This document shows, piece after piece, positions 27,560 to 37,077 of a DNA stretch of 51,215 bases. How positions within the stretch are numbered: position 1 is the stretch's first letter; each line of letters starts with the position of its first letter. Origin of the DNA: an uncultured Flammeovirgaceae bacterium (lineage in GTDB: Bacteria > Bacteroidota > Bacteroidia > Cytophagales > Cyclobacteriaceae); assembly GCA_937899105.1 (NCBI GenBank), contig CALBPF010000371.1:1-51215 (forward strand). The letters run 5' to 3'. A program made the translations under genes and the position numbers. The notes under the pieces are model-generated. The model made no database searches. It was given only the letters and a program-made list of their open reading frames with translations, and had not been told where the DNA came from.

Positions 27560-28305
27560 ATGATAAAAATAATGAAGATAGCACTAATCTTTATATTATT
27601 GTATATCCCAAGTTCATTCATTGCTCAACTTGGTTGCACAGTTACCTCAAACAAGATACCTCCTCCTGGGGAATTGGGGTAATAAAGATATTTAATGGCG
27701 ACAGCATTAAGGTTTACAACATAAATACAAACATTGGCTATATAACTGGGGATGGTTATTATTCAACTACAAATGAGCGAGATGGAATTAATTATTACGA
27801 TTTTGTTGAGATTGGACATTCATCTAATCGTTTTTTAAAATTCCATAAAGATTCATTGGGTAGCCTAGAAGTACTACATCATACATTGGGCAAAGGCCTT
27901 TTTTTGATAAAAAAAGAGTTAAGAAAAGAAAGTTTATTTAGTTATTCCGATTTACTGGTATTAAATGGTAGCGAGGTTGCCGATATCATAAAGCCCACTT
28001 ATAAGATTGGGATTGATAGGGCTGTAACTTTAGATTTGTTTAAAGAGCCTAGCAATAGGAGTGCGGTTATTTGTCAACTAAAAAGTAGTGCCTCAGATTA
28101 TGATGCCGAACATTATGAGATCAAACTGATCGAAATAAATGAGAATTGGGCAAAGATCATGGCAAAACTGTTCAGGTATTATAGCTCTAAAAACGATGCC
28201 GGAATGGGATGTGGTTTCAAAATGATTGACGAGAAAGTAGGCTGGATTCCTATCTACGATACAAATGGAAGGCCTAATATATGGTACACAACGACTAACT
28301 ATTAA
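27560..28305 (+). pseudogene. Frameshifted secreted protein gene
   Basis: The ATG at 27560 (or 27572) begins a good signal peptide, MKIALIFILLYIPSSFIAQ. The frame runs through CTVTSNKIPPPGELG and ends at TAA 27680-27682. Another frame is already open and continues without a stop from GVIKIFNGDSIKVYNINTN to 28305, ending NIWYTTTNY. Joining them needs one extra G in the run GGGG near 27672-27675 (or an equivalent -1 shift). The joined protein would be about 249 residues, extracellular, and unknown to me, apart from a C-terminal SH3-like feel (LFKEPSNRSAVICQLKSS, GWIPIYDTNG). Either it is a true 1-base deletion or a sequence error. Confidence 0.6.
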
Positions 28306-28311
28306 AAAATG

Positions 28312-28932
28312 TCAAAATTTCCCAAACTTAAATGATACTCCGGCGCTCCAGCTAGATAAATCTTCATTCGCAATATTACCTACATCCAGATTTGCTCCCT
28401 GCACTAATCTATATCCGCCACCAATAGCCAGTCTCATAAAGCGCGTCATATTGATTTCTATTTCAATACCAGGCTCTACAACAAAAAAGGCTGTGCGTTC
28501 CAAAACAGACCTTTCTCCGTTCACAATAGGTGCACCCTGTTCAGCCACCTCTATTCCTCCAGCCCCTAGAAGTACCGGAAACGAAACATGAATGATCTCC
28601 GTGGGCGCTATAATATAACCCAACATGATCCCTCCATACCCTCCATAAAGCTCAAGCTCTTGGTTAGTTCCTTCTAAATCAAAAGTATTGGACGTAACAA
28701 GGCCATAGCCACCACCACCAAAAATGAACTTCTTGTTGAGAATTACACCACCATGGCCTCCTATAAAAAGTGCTTTGTCTTCATTAAAGTCGGTTAGCTT
28801 TAAATCAAATGAGCCGAAACCCTTGATTTCTGACTTCTTGCTGAAAATAGTTTTCATCTCGTACTCATCATCTTGAGCGTAGGAGATACCGGCAAATGAG
28901 CCTATCAAAAAGATAAGAATGACCTTTTTCAT
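28312..28932 (-). CDS. Outer membrane beta-barrel protein
   Basis: The protein has 206 residues with a clear signal peptide (about 1-19, ISYAQ). Amphipathic strands with aromatic and glycine residues (GGHGGVILNKKFIFGGGGYG, ELYGGYGGIMLGYI) and a C-terminal WSAGVSFKFGKF, ending in Phe, indicate an eight-to-ten-stranded barrel. It is the last gene of the sigma-factor operon at 28312-31781. Confidence 0.75.
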   Translation of the reverse strand: MKKVILIFLIGSFAGISYAQDDEYEMKTIFSKKSEIKGFGSFDLKLTDFNEDKALFIGGHGGVILNKKFIFGGGGYGLVTSNTFDLEGTNQELELYGGYGGIMLGYIIAPTEIIHVSFPVLLGAGGIEVAEQGAPIVNGERSVLERTAFFVVEPGIEIEINMTRFMRLAIGGGYRLVQGANLDVGNIANEDLSSWSAGVSFKFGKF

Positions 28933-28954
28933 TATGTGTTGTTATTGTTGTTTT

Positions 28955-29464
28955 TTAAAAAATGTACTTGAAAGATATGGCAGTGTCCCAAAACCTAAAT
29001 TTAGTCCTCCGCATACCAATAAAATCCAAATAGGGCTTTATGTCCAAGCCGACGGTCAGTGGTACTTTGAGCCATCGGTATTCTATTCCGATGATGGTAT
29101 TTACACCCATAGTGAAGAAGGATCGCTCCTCATTTTGAAACTCTAGAGTGGGCGGATTGAACGGTCCGTTGAGCAATCTATCGTTCAGGCGCTCGTAACC
29201 CACATGTGCGCCCACACCATAGTAAAAATAAAAGTCATCGTCAAAACCAATATTCATTGGCTTATGAAATTGGTACAACGTCGTAAATTGAAAGCCCTCA
29301 TTCCGCCCGCTTGCTATAAATTCAATCGCTTGTTCATTAGCAAGGAAACGCTTGTAGGTGAGTCCTGAAGTATGCCCAAGACGTATTCCGGATGAATTTC
29401 TATACTGACCGAAGGCCATTACAGATAGTGACAATAATGCTGTTAAAGCCAATGCTCTTTTCAT
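28955..29464 (-). CDS. Small outer membrane protein (OmpW/beta-barrel-like)
   Basis: These 169 residues start with a signal peptide (about 1-19, AFGQ) and alternate aromatic residues as in a barrel: FYFYYGVGAHVGYERL, FFTMGVNTIIGIEYRWL, and the final WDTAISFKYIF, a standard outer-membrane C-terminal Phe. It lies between the other barrel gene and the DUF4097-like gene, in the same direction. Confidence 0.72.
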   Translation of the reverse strand: MKRALALTALLSLSVMAFGQYRNSSGIRLGHTSGLTYKRFLANEQAIEFIASGRNEGFQFTTLYQFHKPMNIGFDDDFYFYYGVGAHVGYERLNDRLLNGPFNPPTLEFQNEERSFFTMGVNTIIGIEYRWLKVPLTVGLDIKPYLDFIGMRRTKFRFWDTAISFKYIF

Positions 29465-29569
29465 GTTTTGAAAATCTGGGAAAATAAGTAGTTTACCAAC
29501 CAGCTTCGATCGCTTTTTAATAGATATAGCTCTGAGGCTAGGTTGAGAATCATGCCCATTTTCATATTA

Positions 29570-30703
29570 TTATTTATTTACCGAGTGTTGCATTCCTGTA
29601 AGCCGAATCGCTACCTCGCCTCCAGAGGAGTTTACAAATAGGTATCCGGGATAGTTATTTTTCTGCCCCATAGTACCCTTCACATTCACATATTTCCTTT
29701 TCTCGTCTTCGTAGTTTCTTTCCAGACTCACTCCTTCTACGGGCATAGAAAGCTGATCTTCCTTGGCTGTAATATCCGCTTGCAAGTAGGTATCCGGGGC
29801 AAATTGTAGATATACATCTGTATACTTACCCTCCAGATCAATTTTAGAAAAGCTGAAGGCAATATTGTCTGCTCTTAGCTCTCCATAATTCATATTCAGA
29901 TCAATGCTTTTTTTAACATCTTCAAGTTCAAGCTTTGAAAACAAGCTCTTTCCGATTATTCTATTGATTTCTTCAATGCGTAGCGATTTATCACTTCTTG
30001 AATCAATATTCAACTGATCCGCTTTCTTTATCCTTACATGAGAACTGGAGCTTTTAAAAGTGACGTCACCTAAAGTTTGAATATCCGCATCTGTGGTTTT
30101 CAGAGTAATCACCCCTGACTTCAGCTCCTTAATCTTTACGTCTCCAAAACCAACTGCTATTGTTGATGAGCCATGAATAACATTTGCCCTTAGATTGCCG
30201 TGCGTAATATTGATATCACATTTCCCCTTGATTTCACTCAGGTAGAGATCGCCAAACTTGTTTTCCAACTCCAGATTGATAGTATTTGGAAGGTATATCT
30301 TGTAATCGATTTCCAGTTTCGTTTTACTCAGCAGTGTTTTGGAATAGTCTGAAACGCTATTCCATAGCTCTTTGAAAAAACCGGACTTACGATCAAGCAT
30401 GGTTTCTACTGAAAGGTATTGCCCGGTTTGGCTAAAATCAATATCCACCCGTGATAAAAGCTTACGAGTATCGCTATAGTCTTTACCATGAGCGGTTACC
30501 TCGGCTGTTACCTGAATGGAATCCTTATCCCAGGTGTTGATGATTATTTGGCCGTATTTATTGGTAATCTCAAAGAAGCTATCCGGCGCTACCTTAAAGG
30601 ACCGTTCGTATGTCTTTGATTCCTGGGTATCGCCTTTCGGTTTGTCGATAGCAAGAGCCGAGGCGCAAAAAGCCAGAAAAAGCAGACTATATACTAATTT
30701 CAT
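29570..30703 (-). CDS. Exported DUF4097-like repetitive beta protein
   Basis: The start at 30703 (MKLVYSLLFLAFCASALA) gives a clean signal peptide; upstream in-frame ATGs at 30715 and 30721 are possible. The mature part (about 360 residues) is a row of short beta turns with GDLYLSEIKGK, GNLRANVIHGSSTIAVGFGD and NYGELRADNI, as in the DUF4097/DUF2807 right-handed beta-helix group. It probably sits in the periplasm or outer surface. It overlaps the anti-sigma-like gene by 17 bases, and with the sigma gene it forms an envelope-sensing operon. Confidence 0.75.
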   Translation of the reverse strand: MKLVYSLLFLAFCASALAIDKPKGDTQESKTYERSFKVAPDSFFEITNKYGQIIINTWDKDSIQVTAEVTAHGKDYSDTRKLLSRVDIDFSQTGQYLSVETMLDRKSGFFKELWNSVSDYSKTLLSKTKLEIDYKIYLPNTINLELENKFGDLYLSEIKGKCDINITHGNLRANVIHGSSTIAVGFGDVKIKELKSGVITLKTTDADIQTLGDVTFKSSSSHVRIKKADQLNIDSRSDKSLRIEEINRIIGKSLFSKLELEDVKKSIDLNMNYGELRADNIAFSFSKIDLEGKYTDVYLQFAPDTYLQADITAKEDQLSMPVEGVSLERNYEDEKRKYVNVKGTMGQKNNYPGYLFVNSSGGEVAIRLTGMQHSVNK

Positions 30704-31214
30704 CACCAAGTTCATTATCATGTTCCTTTATCTCCATTAGTATTTGCTCTAATAATTGAAGCTTTATGCGGTAATTCGTAATCATGGCATCGATCACTTC
30801 TTCATTAGCCGCATTATCTTTTAGATCCAACTTTAACTCTTGGTAAGCGCTGTCCAGTATAGCAAGATTGTCGAGCACCTCCGGATCTATGGCACTATTG
30901 GTCGATTTAATCAATTGCATCCTCTCAGCTACCTGTTGTGAATAGAAAAATTCTGTTTCTGCGAGTTCCGGTGACAGGTCATGCAAGGCAAACCCATCGG
31001 AGTACGGATTGGAATTGTATTCGTAAACTATCCATGAAATACCTATTGCCATAACTACCGCAGCCGCTATTCTGGTATAAACCTTCCATGGGCTCAACCG
31101 CTTCTGTTTGTCAAGCTCTCCAGCTATGCCCTCCCAAAGGGCATCTGCATCTACGTTGTAGATATCAAAATCAGCCCTTTCTTGTCCGACACGATTTTTT
31201 AGCCTGTCTTCCAT
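30687..31214 (-). CDS. Probable anti-sigma factor (membrane)
   Basis: This 175-residue protein has a cytosolic N-terminal part (about 1-45, ending SPWKVYTR), one membrane helix (about 48-65, IAAAVVMAIGISWIVYE), and an extracytoplasmic alpha-helical part rich in Glu and Leu. This is the layout of an anti-sigma factor, and the gene follows the sigma gene after 12 bp. The usual ZAS zinc motif (HxxxCxxC) is absent, so the call rests on topology and position. Confidence 0.7.
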   Translation of the reverse strand: MEDRLKNRVGQERADFDIYNVDADALWEGIAGELDKQKRLSPWKVYTRIAAAVVMAIGISWIVYEYNSNPYSDGFALHDLSPELAETEFFYSQQVAERMQLIKSTNSAIDPEVLDNLAILDSAYQELKLDLKDNAANEEVIDAMITNYRIKLQLLEQILMEIKEHDNELGDEISI

Positions 31215-31226
31215 TTAGTTTTTAAT

Positions 31227-31781
31227 TTAATCGGCAACTCCTGAATGTTCCAAAAGCTGTCTTATTTTACTTTTTGCCTTACTATATTGTGCCTTGGATG
31301 TAGCTTCACTGACACCAAGTATTTGCCCTATTTCTTTATGATCATACCCCTCAAAAAGGTAGAGGTTTAATACGGTTCTACAGCCCTCTGAAATCTTATC
31401 AATAGCCTGCATTATTCGCTTTGCTTCAAACTCTAAAAACCCCGAATCCATCTCTTCCTCGTCCTTAAAATCATCGTTCTCATTCAATTCTTCGGTCATC
31501 AACTTCTTTTTTTTGAGTGCGTTCAGGCAATGATTTATTACTATCCTTTTCAACCATGCGCTAAATGTCACTTCGTGTTTCAGCTTATTAATACTGGTAA
31601 ATGCCGTAACAAAAGCTTCTTGCAACACATCTTTAGCTTCCTCTTCATCGCCCATCATGCGCCTGCAAATGTTAAACATAGCCTGAACGTACAGCTTATA
31701 CAGCTCGTTCTGTGCTTGCCTGTCTCCTTGCTGGCTGCGCTGAACCAGGTATTTATGTATAGTCTGCTGTCCGGACTCCAC
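31227..31781 (-). CDS. ECF-family RNA polymerase sigma factor
   Basis: This 184-residue sigma-70 family member has region 2 (LYKLYVQAMFNICRRMMGDE, EAKDVLQEAFVTAF at about 25-62) and region 4 (ISEGCRTVLNLYLFEGYDHK, EIGQILGVSEATSKAQYSKA at about 120-165), with no region 3. That is the ECF pattern. The start codon is GTG. It heads an operon with an anti-sigma-like membrane protein and three exported proteins, so it probably controls an envelope response. Confidence 0.93.
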   Translation of the reverse strand: MESGQQTIHKYLVQRSQQGDRQAQNELYKLYVQAMFNICRRMMGDEEEAKDVLQEAFVTAFTSINKLKHEVTFSAWLKRIVINHCLNALKKKKLMTEELNENDDFKDEEEMDSGFLEFEAKRIMQAIDKISEGCRTVLNLYLFEGYDHKEIGQILGVSEATSKAQYSKAKSKIRQLLEHSGVAD

Positions 31782-31941
31782 CTATATTTTGACCTCAATT
31801 TAAAGGACAACCTGTAGTGAAACAGGTTTCCGTTTTTGAGATATTATTTTGGATTCTTCTTTATACGAATTTAGGCAGCTTCTTTTTTATATTTGGACGA
31901 GCGGCTGGATAGGCTGTATACCGCACTTTAAATAATACTCA

Positions 31942-32367
31942 ATGATAGCTCCGTTTCACTTGGCTTTTCCTGTAAACAACCTCGAGGCCACAAGGAAGTT
32001 TTATACCGAAGTACTGCAATGTGAGGTTGGCCGATCATCTGATCATTGGATTGATTTTAATCTTTATGGGCACCAGGTAGTGGCCCACCTGGCTCCTGAA
32101 GAATGTGGGTTAGCCCAAACGGGAGATGTAGATGGGGATCAAGTACCGGTTAAACACTTTGGGGTTATTCTGGAGTGGAGCGATTGGGAATCGCTGGCAG
32201 AAAGGCTTGAAAAACTGGGCGTTCGGTTTATAATAGAACCTCATGTCCGCTTCAAAGGCGAGGTTGGTGAACAGGCCACTATGTTCTTCCTGGATCCGAG
32301 TGGAAATGCCTTAGAATTTAAGTCTTTTAAGGATATGAGTCAGGTTTTTGCAAAGTGTAACGTTTGA
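31942..32367 (+). CDS. VOC (glyoxalase/dioxygenase) family protein
   Basis: This 141-residue protein is a vicinal-oxygen-chelate fold. It starts [20 protein letters not shown], with the first metal His at residue 6, and has KHFGVILEW and [16 protein letters not shown], which carries the last metal Glu. The reaction is unknown (dioxygenase, glyoxalase or binding protein). A TATATTTG box at 31888-31895 fits a -7 element about 46 bp before the start, but its -33 partner is weak. Confidence 0.88.
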   Translation: MIAPFHLAFPVNNLEATRKFYTEVLQCEVGRSSDHWIDFNLYGHQVVAHLAPEECGLAQTGDVDGDQVPVKHFGVILEWSDWESLAERLEKLGVRFIIEPHVRFKGEVGEQATMFFLDPSGNALEFKSFKDMSQVFAKCNV

Positions 32368-32642
32368 ATCATATCTCTGCATTACTGTCGGATCATCTGC
32401 AAGCTAGATTCCCTGATGCAAGAGGAATAGAAGTTTCGGGTGTAGATTTGGTTCTGCTTGATGCTGATATCACAGGGATTGCTACAACCTACATCAAGAG
32501 TAAGGGAAGGCTGTCTCCGTGTAAACTTCAACTGATTAAGGATTGTCAAGATGATATCCAGAGAGTCATTTCAAAACTTAATGGATATAACAAAGATTAC
32601 TTCAAAAGACTTGAAGAAATGACTCGGATAACATCAAGCTGA
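32364..32642 (+). CDS. Conserved hypothetical small protein
   Basis: The 92-residue frame starts at TTG 32364, overlapping the VOC stop (TTGA), so it should be cotranslated. It is soluble and helical near the C-terminus ([20 protein letters not shown]). I do not recognise the family. Confidence 0.6.
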   Translation: MNHISALLSDHLQARFPDARGIEVSGVDLVLLDADITGIATTYIKSKGRLSPCKLQLIKDCQDDIQRVISKLNGYNKDYFKRLEEMTRITSS

Positions 32643-32655
32643 CCGGCTTAAACCA

Positions 32656-33351
32656 TTAAACTGTAAAGAACTCTTCCAGCTCTTTTAGTGTGCCCGCACT
32701 CGTTGCCATGTCTTTTACGATCAGTCCTTTCTCAAGTACTACTATACGTTCACAAACTTCGGTTACATGATTCAAATCGTGGCTGGAGATCAACAACGTA
32801 ACCTCGTGCTCGGTTTTGTATTGAATCAAAAGCTGCTTGAGACGGATTTGTGTGGTAGGGTCAAGGTTGGCGAAAGGCTCATCTAATACGACAACCTCGG
32901 GTCTACCCAGCAGGGCTGCAGCGATACCTACTTTTTTCTGGTTTCCTTTTGACAAGTCGCGAATGAATTTTTTCTTACCGATGATCTCATCGTTAAATAC
33001 CTCGGCAAATGGAGCTAGTTGTTTTTTTAATTCACCATCAGAAAGACTGTGCAAATCTCCAATAAACTTGAAGTACTCATCGGGTGTTAAAAAGCTTATC
33101 AAAAACCCCTCATCCAGGTAAGAACCAGTATAGCGCTTCCAATTATCGTCGCCAAGCACAGCTTCGCCTTTTGAGGTCACACGACCTGAAGTCGGTTTAA
33201 TCAAATCAAGCACCAAACGAAAAAGTGTGGTTTTTCCAGCTCCATTGTTACCTACTAGCCCAAAACTCTGGCCTTTTGGTATTTCAAGATGCTCTACATT
33301 AAGTACTTCTATTTGCTTAAACTGCTTTTTTATATTTTCTACAACGATCAT
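32656..33351 (-). CDS. ABC transporter ATP-binding protein
   Basis: This 231-residue ATPase has Walker A GNNGAGKTTL (about 34-43), the variant signature LSKGNQKKVGIAAALL, Walker B VVVLDEPFANLDP, and the H-loop SSHD. It is three bases before the end of the DUF5687 permease gene, which lies upstream, so the two make one export-type transporter. The substrate is unknown. Confidence 0.95.
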   Translation of the reverse strand: MIVVENIKKQFKQIEVLNVEHLEIPKGQSFGLVGNNGAGKTTLFRLVLDLIKPTSGRVTSKGEAVLGDDNWKRYTGSYLDEGFLISFLTPDEYFKFIGDLHSLSDGELKKQLAPFAEVFNDEIIGKKKFIRDLSKGNQKKVGIAAALLGRPEVVVLDEPFANLDPTTQIRLKQLLIQYKTEHEVTLLISSHDLNHVTEVCERIVVLEKGLIVKDMATSAGTLKELEEFFTV

Positions 33352-33354
33352 TAT

Positions 33355-34830
33355 CTATTCAACTCTTAGTGACTGCGCTATTTGATATTTATTTTTAATA
33401 AATCGGTTTCTGTAAAACTGCTCTAGCAGAGGTCGTTTCAGTAGAATACCCATCAAGCCTAGCGCTGCGATAAAAACAATCCCATAAGGCGCCAAGTCAA
33501 ATAGGTTGAAGATCACATAAAGCAAGATAGGCGCTATCAAAGTTGGAATAATGAGAATAAACTGTGTCGCACCTACGCCTTCCCAATTCATAACATTGGG
33601 TTTACTAATGTCTATCCGCTTGGGTGACTTACCAGTGAAATATAAAATTACTATACTGTTAATTCCTATATTAAAAAGACAGCAGGCAAGGTTAATTAAT
33701 ATGACCTTCCATCCGAAATAGGCATAAGGTGCAGTCAATATGAAACTGGCGATACATGATATTGCCAGTAAATTGTATTTCGCTTCCAGGTATTTTCTAA
33801 TATCAATCCTTTTAGTAAGAACAGAATCGAAAAAACCACTTTCCCAGCTAAAGGCAAACTGCCCATAGTTCAACATGAAACCCCCAGTAACAAAAACCCC
33901 TACAAAAATGAGCATAGCATAGCCTTCTAAATACGTGTCATTTGTATAAAAAATCAGACCGTAGCACAGGAAGGCCAGTGAAACGAAAAGTACGGAGCGA
34001 GGTCGTTTATTGCGCAAGATGAGCTTGAGTTCCAATGACATAATATCACCTACACTTCCAAAACGTTTTAGAAAAGAGAAATCACCTGACCACTGCGCAT
34101 CCTCTTTTTTCATCTTTCCTAATTCTTCGAGATAGAGTGAGGACGTAAGGGTGTTGAGATTTAAAAAGTAGAGTATCCCCGTGAGTACTATCGGAATGAT
34201 CAAAGCCAATATTGAAAATGATCCGAAGAAGTGCATAGACCAAGCAGTCAGCGGCACGATTTCCAGGTGGTTTAGCAGAAATAACAATCCAAAGGCTAAC
34301 ACCAGGTAAAGTACAATCTGAGGCCTGGACGTTAATTGCTTTTTCAGGTAAACTGTGATATATGTATTACAAATGGCAAATAAGTAAACGGTAAGTGCCC
34401 AAACAAACCCCGTGCTACTGCCCATAGCCGGGATCACCTGCTTAAATAAAAATGGGATAATAAGAAAAAGGGGGAGTAAATTAAAGAGAGTAAAAATAGA
34501 CTTACATAAAACAAAGTGAACAATGGAGCTTCTCTTAATAGGCAAGTGTAAATAGGGTTGCACTTCCAATGCTGGTACATCCTGTAAATAAAAGCGCATT
34601 AGCAGGTCTCCCAGAAGATAGAATAGTATGAAGCCGTTGAATACAGAAATCACGTCCTGACCTGGGTATTGGTCGATAATAAGAAGATCGACAATAAACC
34701 CTAAACCCACCATGTAAAGTAAAATGATGACAATAAAGAAGATGAGAAACACGTTAATCAATGAGTTTCTACTAAAAGTAGGGGACCTTTTAAACCGTTT
34801 CCTTTCGTGATTTGAAAACCAATTTGACAT
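33355..34830 (-). CDS. DUF5687 ABC transporter permease
   Basis: This 491-residue membrane protein has about ten helices and a long polar stretch near residue 230-260. It matches the Bacteroidota DUF5687 permease type, which usually sits beside an ABC ATPase, as here. The N-terminal region begins MSNWFSNHERKRFKRSP, and the C-terminal tail ends QIAQSLRVE. Its 5' end overlaps the plus-strand promoter at 34824-34852. Confidence 0.88.
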   Translation of the reverse strand: MSNWFSNHERKRFKRSPTFSRNSLINVFLIFFIVIILLYMVGLGFIVDLLIIDQYPGQDVISVFNGFILFYLLGDLLMRFYLQDVPALEVQPYLHLPIKRSSIVHFVLCKSIFTLFNLLPLFLIIPFLFKQVIPAMGSSTGFVWALTVYLFAICNTYITVYLKKQLTSRPQIVLYLVLAFGLLFLLNHLEIVPLTAWSMHFFGSFSILALIIPIVLTGILYFLNLNTLTSSLYLEELGKMKKEDAQWSGDFSFLKRFGSVGDIMSLELKLILRNKRPRSVLFVSLAFLCYGLIFYTNDTYLEGYAMLIFVGVFVTGGFMLNYGQFAFSWESGFFDSVLTKRIDIRKYLEAKYNLLAISCIASFILTAPYAYFGWKVILINLACCLFNIGINSIVILYFTGKSPKRIDISKPNVMNWEGVGATQFILIIPTLIAPILLYVIFNLFDLAPYGIVFIAALGLMGILLKRPLLEQFYRNRFIKNKYQIAQSLRVE

Positions 34831-34852
34831 GTTTTGTAAGTCTATAGCTTTG
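34824..34852 (+). promoter_or_regulatory. Promoter for the 34961 gene
   Basis: TTG (34824-34826), 18 bp, and TAGCTTTG (34845-34852) match the Bacteroidota promoter fully. It lies over the start of the divergent DUF5687 gene and would give a leader of about 100 bases for the plus-strand gene at 34961. Confidence 0.55.
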
Positions 34853-34865
34853 TCGATTTATTACA

Positions 34866-34895
34866 TCTGATGTTCAAAAAAATTTGAACATCAGA
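34866..34895. repeat. Perfect 13-bp inverted repeat in the leader
   Basis: TCTGATGTTCAAA and TTTGAACATCAGA flank a four-base AAAA loop. The hairpin starts a few bases after the predicted transcription start, so it would cap the 5' end of the plus-strand mRNA. It could also be an operator for a dimeric regulator. No U-run follows, and it lies between divergent genes, so a terminator is unlikely. Confidence 0.6.
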
Positions 34896-34960
34896 AATAT
34901 TATAAGTAAATCAATTGCATTTTAATAAATTAGACACTTATCGAATGTTCAATTAAATAA

Positions 34961-35974
34961 ATGAAGAGGTTTATAAGCTTAGCTCTCCTTCTTATGGGGT
35001 CTTACAATGTTATCGCCCAACAAGATGAACTGTACACAAGGTTAGAAAGCCTAAATGTACAACCTACGTTTCCCGAGAACCTACTTAAAACAAGAACAGT
35101 AATATTATACCGGGTTTCTCCAAAAAGACGTAGTCCATCGATCAGAGGTGATTGGAAAGTTTTGACAAATAAGATACAACCTACCTTAAAGAAGTCCGGA
35201 ATCGACGCAGTACTGCATTATTATCTTGAGGATTTACTGAGTGGCACAGAAGCCTATAAAAGCTTTCTCGACTACTTTGATGATCGCGACGTAAAAAATG
35301 CGGTTTTCGTGAGCGAATTAGATGGAAACTACACGATTACCATCGCAGAACTACAAGACCGACAGTATCTCTTAAAGGACGGTCAAGAAGCTTGGCAGAT
35401 ACAGGGCACGGACTTGGAAAATATGCTGAATAACATTTACAGAGCTATTGCTAACTCTGGACTGGAGAAAGAAAATATGCTCATTCTCGAAACCGCAGAG
35501 CTTGGTGAAATGATATCTCCTATAAAAGCAAAGCGCAACGAGTTTTACGATCTTAACTTTTCAAGTGAGAAATTGGCCGTACCTATCCACCCAGATTCAG
35601 CGGAAATACGACTGGCATTGGACAATTACCCCTACAAATGGGGATTTGTTGATGCTTCTATACCCGAAAAGGATCTGAGAATACAGGGGTATCAATACGT
35701 TCTTTATTATGTCAATACCATTGGAAAGTCGGCGAAGCAGATTTTGGAGTATAAGACAACTGATGTAGAAACAAGCTATATTTCCGAGATGATGGTGAAC
35801 GGTAAACTAGCCGTTGAATCCTACAATGTGAATACCCCGGTATACAAGTTTTACATTAAGCATATTTATTCAGGCAATATATTTCTTGGAAAACGTTGGG
35901 ATGCGGCGCCTAGCAAGGGTGGCGCTTTAAAAAATTATGTTGCCAATCTGAGCAACGAATTAGTAAAGAACTAA
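34961..35974 (+). CDS. Exported protein of unknown function
   Basis: This 337-residue protein has a signal peptide (about 1-19, NVIAQ). The body is mixed alpha/beta, with YVLYYVNTIGKSAKQIL and NIFLGKRWDAAPSKGGALKNY near the C-terminus. I recognise no family or catalytic motif. It is a single gene behind a strong promoter with a hairpin leader. The 67-bp gap to the next gene shows nothing. Confidence 0.7.
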   Translation: MKRFISLALLLMGSYNVIAQQDELYTRLESLNVQPTFPENLLKTRTVILYRVSPKRRSPSIRGDWKVLTNKIQPTLKKSGIDAVLHYYLEDLLSGTEAYKSFLDYFDDRDVKNAVFVSELDGNYTITIAELQDRQYLLKDGQEAWQIQGTDLENMLNNIYRAIANSGLEKENMLILETAELGEMISPIKAKRNEFYDLNFSSEKLAVPIHPDSAEIRLALDNYPYKWGFVDASIPEKDLRIQGYQYVLYYVNTIGKSAKQILEYKTTDVETSYISEMMVNGKLAVESYNVNTPVYKFYIKHIYSGNIFLGKRWDAAPSKGGALKNYVANLSNELVKN

Positions 35975-36041
35975 AAAATGGAAGAACTGTTCTTAGTCCT
36001 TTCTTGATATAAAAAAAAATTAACACTACCTTAAAGGGTTA

Positions 36042-36995
36042 ATGTCTAAAAACATATCCAGTATATTTCTTCTAGTGGTTGGTTTGTTGCTTGTTATGAG
36101 CCCATGCATAAGTCAAAGTAAATACCGTCCTAAAATTGCTGAATTCAGCCATAGAACTTTATATGGATATGATACGAGGTCTTCTTCAGAGCAATATGGT
36201 AATTCAAACACTGAAGTCGAAGAAGACGAACAGCTTAAAATTAGGTTAGGCGTTCCTTTAGTTATGAAAAAGGGTAAACTGTTCGGCCTTCAGCTAAAAT
36301 ATGATATGCATAATTTTAGCATGGACTTTGACCAAAGTAATAGTGAACTTTTTAATCATATAGAAACTAGGACCTTTAGAAATTTAGGTGCGAGAATACT
36401 TTACCAAACGTCACTATCAGAAAAAAAGAGCCTAACTTATATAGCCGGGGCAGAAATAAAAAGTGACGAATTTAACTGGAACGGCAATACTATGAAGTTC
36501 TATGCCAGCGCTTCATATAAAGTAAGGCTTAACGAAAGAACTGAAATAGGCGCCGGGCTTCTGTTGGGTTATACTCTTGGAAATTTTCAAATATACCCGG
36601 TACTCACCTATGAGCATAAAATCAACAATCGTTTTACTTTGGATTTAGCGCTTCCCAAGTCTGTAGCTTTAAGATGGCGAGGCAGTGATAAGTTCTATAT
36701 CACGGCAAAAACGGAAGTTAAAGGTTGGCGCTACGCCGTACATAATTCTAATCTTTCTGATACTAATCCATTGGTGTTGCGAAAAGCGGATCTCAATTTG
36801 GGTCTAAGCTTTGAACGCGAACTACACGATTGGCTGTGGCTTGGCCTGGACGTGGGCGTTTCGAAAAACATAAGATATCATTTAGGCGAACCAGGACATA
36901 GAAGCCGCGATGCTATTATAGATCTGCAAGCCAATAACGCCCCATATATAAAATTCGGAATATTCTTGGTCCCTCCTAGAAAGCTCTTTCAATAA
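36042..36995 (+). CDS. DUF6268-type outer membrane barrel protein
   Basis: This 317-residue protein has an N-terminal signal peptide (about 1-25) and regular amphipathic strands: LKIRLGVPLVMKKGKLFGL, SLTYIAGAEIK, TEIGAGLLLGYTLGNFQIYP, WRYAVHN and a final APYIKFGIFLVPP. These are typical of DUF6268 barrel proteins of Bacteroidota. It probably lies in the outer membrane. Its role is unknown. Confidence 0.68.
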   Translation: MSKNISSIFLLVVGLLLVMSPCISQSKYRPKIAEFSHRTLYGYDTRSSSEQYGNSNTEVEEDEQLKIRLGVPLVMKKGKLFGLQLKYDMHNFSMDFDQSNSELFNHIETRTFRNLGARILYQTSLSEKKSLTYIAGAEIKSDEFNWNGNTMKFYASASYKVRLNERTEIGAGLLLGYTLGNFQIYPVLTYEHKINNRFTLDLALPKSVALRWRGSDKFYITAKTEVKGWRYAVHNSNLSDTNPLVLRKADLNLGLSFERELHDWLWLGLDVGVSKNIRYHLGEPGHRSRDAIIDLQANNAPYIKFGIFLVPPRKLFQ

Positions 36996-37077
36996 ATCTT
37001 CTCCAAAGTAAGGCAGGTCCATAAAAAAGACAGGCACCTCTTCGTTTCAGATAAGGTTTAAACTTGGAATAAATCTC

